A stretch of DNA of 12,923 bases from Sulfuriferula sp. (lineage in GTDB: Bacteria; Pseudomonadota; Gammaproteobacteria; Burkholderiales; Sulfuriferulaceae): contig DAICZK010000031.1 in NCBI GenBank assembly GCA_027311185.1, positions 1 to 12,923 on the forward strand, written 5' to 3'. Each line of letters starts with the position of its first letter. Positions within the stretch are counted from its first letter, which is position 1. Below the pieces are notes generated by a model. The model ran no database searches. It saw nothing but the letters and a program-made list of their open reading frames with translations, and was not told where the DNA came from. Shown here piece by piece: positions 9,492-12,923 of the stretch. Both the position numbers and the translations under genes were made by a program.

Positions 9492-10635
9492 ACACAGTGA
9501 TATCGTGATCGTCGGCGGCGGGCCGGTCGGCACTGCGTTGGCCTTGGCGCTGGCAGACAGCGCGAGCCAGGTGCAGGTGCTGGAGACGCGTACCGATCTG
9601 GGTCGCGTGGCGCACAAGCGTACGCTGGCGCTGTCTTACGGCAGTCGGCTGATCCTGGAGCGTCTGGGTGTGTGGGCGGCGTTGCGCGAGGTGACGGAAA
9701 TCTGTGACATCCATATTTCCCAGGCTGGCGGTTTTGGCATGACGCGTTTGCATGCCGTTGACGAAGGTTTGCCGGCATTGGGTTATGTGGTGGATTATGG
9801 CGAGCTCGACAGCGCGCTGCATGCGGCTTTGCGGCGCACCGCGGTCGATGTGGTGACCGGGGCGACGGTGCGGTCGACGGCTCATTACGCGGGCTATGCG
9901 TGCGTGCAGGCCGAGATCAAGGGCGCAATCCGGCAGATCACTACGCGTCTGGCGGTCGTCGCCGACGGCGGAGCGGGCAGCGGGATTGCGCGCGAGACGC
10001 ACGATTACGCGCAGCATGCCTTGCTGGCGAACGTGAGCGCCGAATTGCCGCATCGAGGCTGGGCGTACGAACGCTTTACCGCCGACGGACCGGTAGCGCT
10101 GTTGCCGCAGGGCAAGGGCTACGCCCTGGTATGGACGGCGACGGCGGAGCGGGCGGGTGCTTTGCTTGATCTGCCGGACGCGGCTTTTTTGCAGGAGTTG
10201 CATGCACATTTCGGCGACAGGGTCGGACGTTTTTCTAGCGTGGCGGCGCGCACCAGTTTCCCGCTTAATTTGAGTTACGTGCGCGAGCCGATCGCGCCGC
10301 ACCGGGTGATCATCGGCAACGCCGCGCATATTTTGCATCCGGTGGCGGGCCAGGGTTTCAACCTCGGTTTGCGCGATGCGTGGGAGTTGGCCGAGCGTAT
10401 ACGCGATTGCAGGCGCGAGGACCTGGGCGTATTGTCGATGCTGAAAAATTTTCAGTCGGGCCGGCAACTCGATGTTTCGGGCAGTATTTTCTTTACCGAT
10501 CTGCTGGTGCGGTTGTTCTCCAACGCCAGTCCCCTGTTGCAGCGTAGTCGTGGCTTGGGCCTGCTGGCCTTGCAGCAGATGCCGCCACTCAGGCATCTTG
10601 TCGCCCGGCGCATGGTCTTCGGAGCGCGCGGATGA
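9484..10635 (+). CDS. ubiH: UbiH-type ubiquinone biosynthesis FAD-dependent monooxygenase
   Basis: This is a class A flavoprotein monooxygenase of the UbiH/UbiF/COQ6 family, which hydroxylates the ubiquinone ring using O2 and NAD(P)H. In the 383-residue protein, GGGPVG (11-16) is the Rossmann FAD motif, VVADGGAG (158-165) is the central motif and IIGNAAHILHPVAGQGFNLG (276-295) is the second FAD/ribose motif. The asparagine in GNAAH rather than GDAAH, and WAYERFTADGPVALLP (193-208), resemble E. coli UbiH, which hydroxylates C1. The chosen start at 9484 overlaps pepP by 8 bases and has AGGA at 9475-9478; the frame is open upstream to 9457 but that would precede the flavin fold needlessly. It ends in an ATGA overlap with a second hydroxylase. 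The ring position acted on cannot be fixed from sequence. Confidence 0.88.
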   Translation: MREHSDIVIVGGGPVGTALALALADSASQVQVLETRTDLGRVAHKRTLALSYGSRLILERLGVWAALREVTEICDIHISQAGGFGMTRLHAVDEGLPALGYVVDYGELDSALHAALRRTAVDVVTGATVRSTAHYAGYACVQAEIKGAIRQITTRLAVVADGGAGSGIARETHDYAQHALLANVSAELPHRGWAYERFTADGPVALLPQGKGYALVWTATAERAGALLDLPDAAFLQELHAHFGDRVGRFSSVAARTSFPLNLSYVREPIAPHRVIIGNAAHILHPVAGQGFNLGLRDAWELAERIRDCRREDLGVLSMLKNFQSGRQLDVSGSIFFTDLLVRLFSNASPLLQRSRGLGLLALQQMPPLRHLVARRMVFGARG

Positions 10636-11792
10636 GCGCAGGAAATTATGATGTGGTGATTGTCGGTGCCGGGATCGTCGGCGCTGCACTCGCGGTTGCA
10701 CTGCGCGACAGCGGTTTGCAGCTCGCGCTGGTGGAGCCGAACCCGCCGGAGGCGCCCGCTACCGACTGGGATGCGCGAATTTATGCAATCAGCCCGGGCA
10801 GCGCTGCTTTCCTGCAAAGTCTTGGCGTGTGGCAGGAGCTGGACCGGCAGCGTATCCAGCCGGTATACGGCATGGAAATCACGGGTGATAGCGGGGCGCA
10901 ACTCAATTTCGACGCTTACCGCGAAGGCCTGCCGGAGCTGGCCTGGATCATGGAGAGCAGCCGTATTGCGCGAGGTCTCTGGGCAGCATTGCAAAAGCAG
11001 CCCAATCTGACTATCCATGCCGCCGGCACTGCGCAATTGTCCTGGTCGGCGGCGGCGAGCCACCTGGTGCTGGACGACGGGGCCGTGCTGACGGCGCAAC
11101 TGCTGGTCGGCGCCGACGGACAGCAATCCTGGGTGCGCGAGCAAGCCGGAATAGCGTCGCGGCGCGAGACTTACCAACAGTTTGGCGTGGTCGCCAATTT
11201 CGTGGCGCAACAGGCGCATCGCGGCATCGCGCGGCAATGGTTTCGCGACGACGGGGTGCTGGCCTGGCTGCCGCTGCCGGAACAACATATCTCCATGGTC
11301 TGGAGCACTGATGCGACGCATGCGCAAGCACTGCTGGCAGCCGACGCGCTGGATCTGGCCGACGAGGTGGCGCGGGCCGGCGGCGCGAAACCGGGGGCGC
11401 TACGCCAGACCGGAGGGGCGGCCGCATTTGCGCTCAGCCTCAACAGGGTAGAATCGCTGGTCGGACCGCGTCTGGCTTTGGTCGGGGACGCGGCTCACGG
11501 CGTACATCCTTTGGCCGGTCAGGGAGTCAATCTCGGTTTGCGCGACGCGCAGAGTCTGGCGCAAGTGCTGATAGCGCGGGGCGCGGCGAATTGTGGCGAG
11601 CTCGCGCTGCTGCGCCGATACGAACGCGCGAGGAAGGGAGATATCGCCACGCTGCAATCGGTCACCGACGGCTTGCATCATCTATTTCGCAATCGCCAGC
11701 CGTGGGTAGCGAAACTGCGCAATGTGGGCATGGATATGGCCAATCATGTCAGTCCGCTCAAATCCTTGTTGATACGTCAGGCTTTGGGTTGA
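10632..11792 (+). CDS. UbiI/UbiF-type ubiquinone biosynthesis FAD-dependent hydroxylase
   Basis: A second member of the UbiH/UbiF/COQ6 monooxygenase family, paralogous to the preceding gene. The 386-residue protein has VIVGAGIVGAALA (9-21), DARIYAISPGS (47-57), VGADGQQSWVR (159-169) and LALVGDAAHGVHPLAGQGVN (281-300). The GDAAH form, the RQWFRDDGVLAWLPLP segment (201-216) and the IRQALG ending resemble E. coli UbiI (VisC) and UbiF rather than UbiH. It probably hydroxylates C5 or C6 of the ring; betaproteobacteria vary in which and how many hydroxylases they use, so I give no symbol. The start overlaps the ubiH stop as ATGA, so the two are translated in tandem. The gene ends in TGA, followed by a 27-base AT-rich gap before dsbC. 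Confidence 0.9.
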   Translation: MSAGNYDVVIVGAGIVGAALAVALRDSGLQLALVEPNPPEAPATDWDARIYAISPGSAAFLQSLGVWQELDRQRIQPVYGMEITGDSGAQLNFDAYREGLPELAWIMESSRIARGLWAALQKQPNLTIHAAGTAQLSWSAAASHLVLDDGAVLTAQLLVGADGQQSWVREQAGIASRRETYQQFGVVANFVAQQAHRGIARQWFRDDGVLAWLPLPEQHISMVWSTDATHAQALLAADALDLADEVARAGGAKPGALRQTGGAAAFALSLNRVESLVGPRLALVGDAAHGVHPLAGQGVNLGLRDAQSLAQVLIARGAANCGELALLRRYERARKGDIATLQSVTDGLHHLFRNRQPWVAKLRNVGMDMANHVSPLKSLLIRQALG

Positions 11793-11819
11793 TTATTTTT
11801 TATTATAAAAGGGATGGAA

Positions 11820-12536
11820 ATGTTCAAGCGCAACGTGTGGTTAATCGTTCTGTTGGCGGGTCTGGTGGCGTGTAGCGCGAAGGCCGATACCGACTCTATC
11901 AAAAAGGCCTTGACGGCCAGGTTTCCCAAGGCGGATATTACCAGCGTCGCCAAAACCCCTTATGCCGGTCTGTACGAGGTGGTGATCGACGGTCAGATCA
12001 TCTATTCGGATGACAATGCCAACTATTTGTTTCTCGGTAGCGTCGTCGATACCAAAACCCGGAAAAACCTGACCAATGAGCGACTGGCCCAACTGAACGC
12101 GGTGAACATAGACACCTTGCCGCTTGACCATGCGATGAAATTCGTCAAAGGTGATGGCAGTCGCAAGCTGATCGTATTTTCCGATCCCGAGTGCCCGTTT
12201 TGTAAACGGCTGGAACAGACACTGACTAAAGTCACCAATATCACGATGTATGTCTTCCCTTACCCGATTGAGGAATTGCATCCCGGAACCACGGCGGTCG
12301 CCAAGGCGATCTGGTGTGCCAAGGACAGAAACGCCGCATGGCAGGATACGCTGCTCAAGAATATCTATCCCAAGAATGACGGCACATGCGACAATCCCAT
12401 TGATGCCAATATTCAACTCGCCGACAAGCTGCATATTTCGGGCACGCCGACCCTGTTTTTCGCTAACGGTCAGCGCGTCCCGGGAGCGATGCCGGCCGAC
12501 AAGCTGGAACAATTACTCAACGCTGCGAGGCCATGA
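11820..12536 (+). CDS. dsbC: Periplasmic thiol:disulfide interchange protein DsbC
   Basis: DsbC is a dimeric periplasmic isomerase that reshuffles wrong disulfides and is kept reduced by DsbD. In the 238-residue protein the N-terminal dimerisation domain covers about 24-100 (GLYEVVIDGQIIYSDDNANY at 50-69), followed by the thioredoxin-fold domain with the active site C125-P-F-C128, the second cysteine pair C166 and C190 (as in the E. coli structural disulfide), and cis-Pro 210 in SGTPTLFFANG. The N-terminus is MFKRN then hydrophobic WLIVLLAGLVA. Cleavage may fall after AKA at 22, but L-V-A-C at 15-18 also fits a lipobox. An in-frame ATG at 11814 exists, but AGGGA (11810-11814) is five bases from the ATG at 11820, favouring the latter. 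The stop overlaps the next gene as ATGA. Confidence 0.94.
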   Translation: MFKRNVWLIVLLAGLVACSAKADTDSIKKALTARFPKADITSVAKTPYAGLYEVVIDGQIIYSDDNANYLFLGSVVDTKTRKNLTNERLAQLNAVNIDTLPLDHAMKFVKGDGSRKLIVFSDPECPFCKRLEQTLTKVTNITMYVFPYPIEELHPGTTAVAKAIWCAKDRNAAWQDTLLKNIYPKNDGTCDNPIDANIQLADKLHISGTPTLFFANGQRVPGAMPADKLEQLLNAARP

Positions 12537-12923
12537 TGATATGGAATGAACGATACAACGTACCGGAGTTCATTTTCGGCACCGAGCCGAATGTTTTTCT
12601 GCGCGAGCAGGCTGCCCGGCTGAGCGTCGGACAGCGGGTGCTGGCGGTCGCCGACGGCGAAGGGCGTAATGGCGTGTGGCTGGCCGAACAAGGATTGTCC
12701 GTGCTGTCGATCGACAGCGCCGACATCGCGCAGGTCAAAGCCCGGCGTCTTGCGCTCGAACGCGGCGTCAGTCTGGAGCTGGAATGCGCGGATCTGCTGA
12801 CCTGGCACTGGGGCGAGGCCAAATTCGATGCGGTCGCCGCGATTTTTATCCAGTTCGTCGGCGCGCAGGGTAGACAGGTGCTGTTCGACGGCATCAAGGC
12901 CACGCTCAAACCCGGCGGTTTGC
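12533..12923 (+). CDS. SAM-dependent methyltransferase, class I (partial, runs off the window)
   Basis: The frame starting at ATG 12533 (or the next ATG, 12536) stays open to the window end, giving 130 codons with no stop. The product begins MMIWNERYNVPEFIFGTEPN, a start common to small TehB/SmtA-like methyltransferases, with W-N-E-R-Y and G-T-E-P-N near residues 4-20. The SAM-binding motif I is recognisable as VLAVADGEGRNGVWLAEQG (41-59), followed by the acidic end of strand 2 at SIDSAD (64-69). Motif IV lies around FDAVAAIFIQF (99-109) and motif VI around LKPGGL at the cut. Substrate cannot be told. It overlaps the dsbC stop as ATGA, so it is likely in the same unit. Length and C-terminus are unknown. 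Confidence 0.85.
   Translation, partial: MMIWNERYNVPEFIFGTEPNVFLREQAARLSVGQRVLAVADGEGRNGVWLAEQGLSVLSIDSADIAQVKARRLALERGVSLELECADLLTWHWGEAKFDAVAAIFIQFVGAQGRQVLFDGIKATLKPGGL

Noticed and set aside
9454..10701. A 415-codon open frame on the minus strand
   Set aside because: Antisense to ubiH, which carries all flavin motifs; the minus product is rich in R, Q and H as expected for a shadow.
11793..11819. AT-rich TATTATAAAA before dsbC as a promoter
   Set aside because: The -10-like hexamer is so close to the start codon that the transcript would begin at or after the ribosome site, and no -35 is found at proper spacing. It is better read as an AT-rich leader within the operon.

Overview
The window reads as a compact chromosomal region of a Gram-negative proteobacterium, most likely a betaproteobacterium (perhaps Nitrosomonadales). 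The evidence is the lptD-surA-pdxA-rsmA order, a lipopolysaccharide-exporting outer membrane, the AmgK/MurU type of peptidoglycan recycling, and a pepP-ubiH-ubiI-like cluster for aerobic ubiquinone synthesis. The taxonomic call is inference from gene content only. Coding density is very high: most neighbouring genes overlap by 4 to 20 bases. I see no rRNA, tRNA, insertion sequence, CRISPR array or phage gene.

Left half, minus strand (transcribed from about 5944 down to 74): lptD, surA, pdxA, rsmA, then a small YbjN-domain gene. LptD inserts LPS into the outer membrane and SurA is the periplasmic chaperone that helps fold LptD and other barrels. PdxA makes pyridoxal phosphate and RsmA dimethylates 16S rRNA. 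The YbjN gene is interrupted by an in-frame TAG, although its conserved C-terminus continues intact to a TAA.

Centre (5945-6003): a 59-base divergent intergenic region between lptD and amgK, with a plausible extended -10 for the rightward genes.

Right half, plus strand: amgK and murU (anomeric sugar kinase and MurNAc-1-phosphate uridylyltransferase, together feeding recycled MurNAc into UDP-MurNAc), an unrecognised 146-aa protein, pepP (aminopeptidase P), two FAD-dependent ubiquinone-ring hydroxylases, dsbC (periplasmic disulfide isomerase) and the start of a SAM-dependent methyltransferase cut off by the window edge. The genes from amgK through the second hydroxylase are spaced by at most 3 bases or overlap, so they probably form one transcription unit. 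A 27-base AT-rich gap precedes dsbC.

The functional theme is envelope building and maintenance (LptD, SurA, DsbC, AmgK, MurU) next to redox and cofactor synthesis (PdxA, two ubiquinone hydroxylases). Most of the region is standard housekeeping. The points worth a second look are the amber codon inside the YbjN domain, the amgK-murU junction where the two genes share one frame across a single TAG, the unknown protein upstream of pepP, and a lipobox-like sequence in the DsbC signal peptide.
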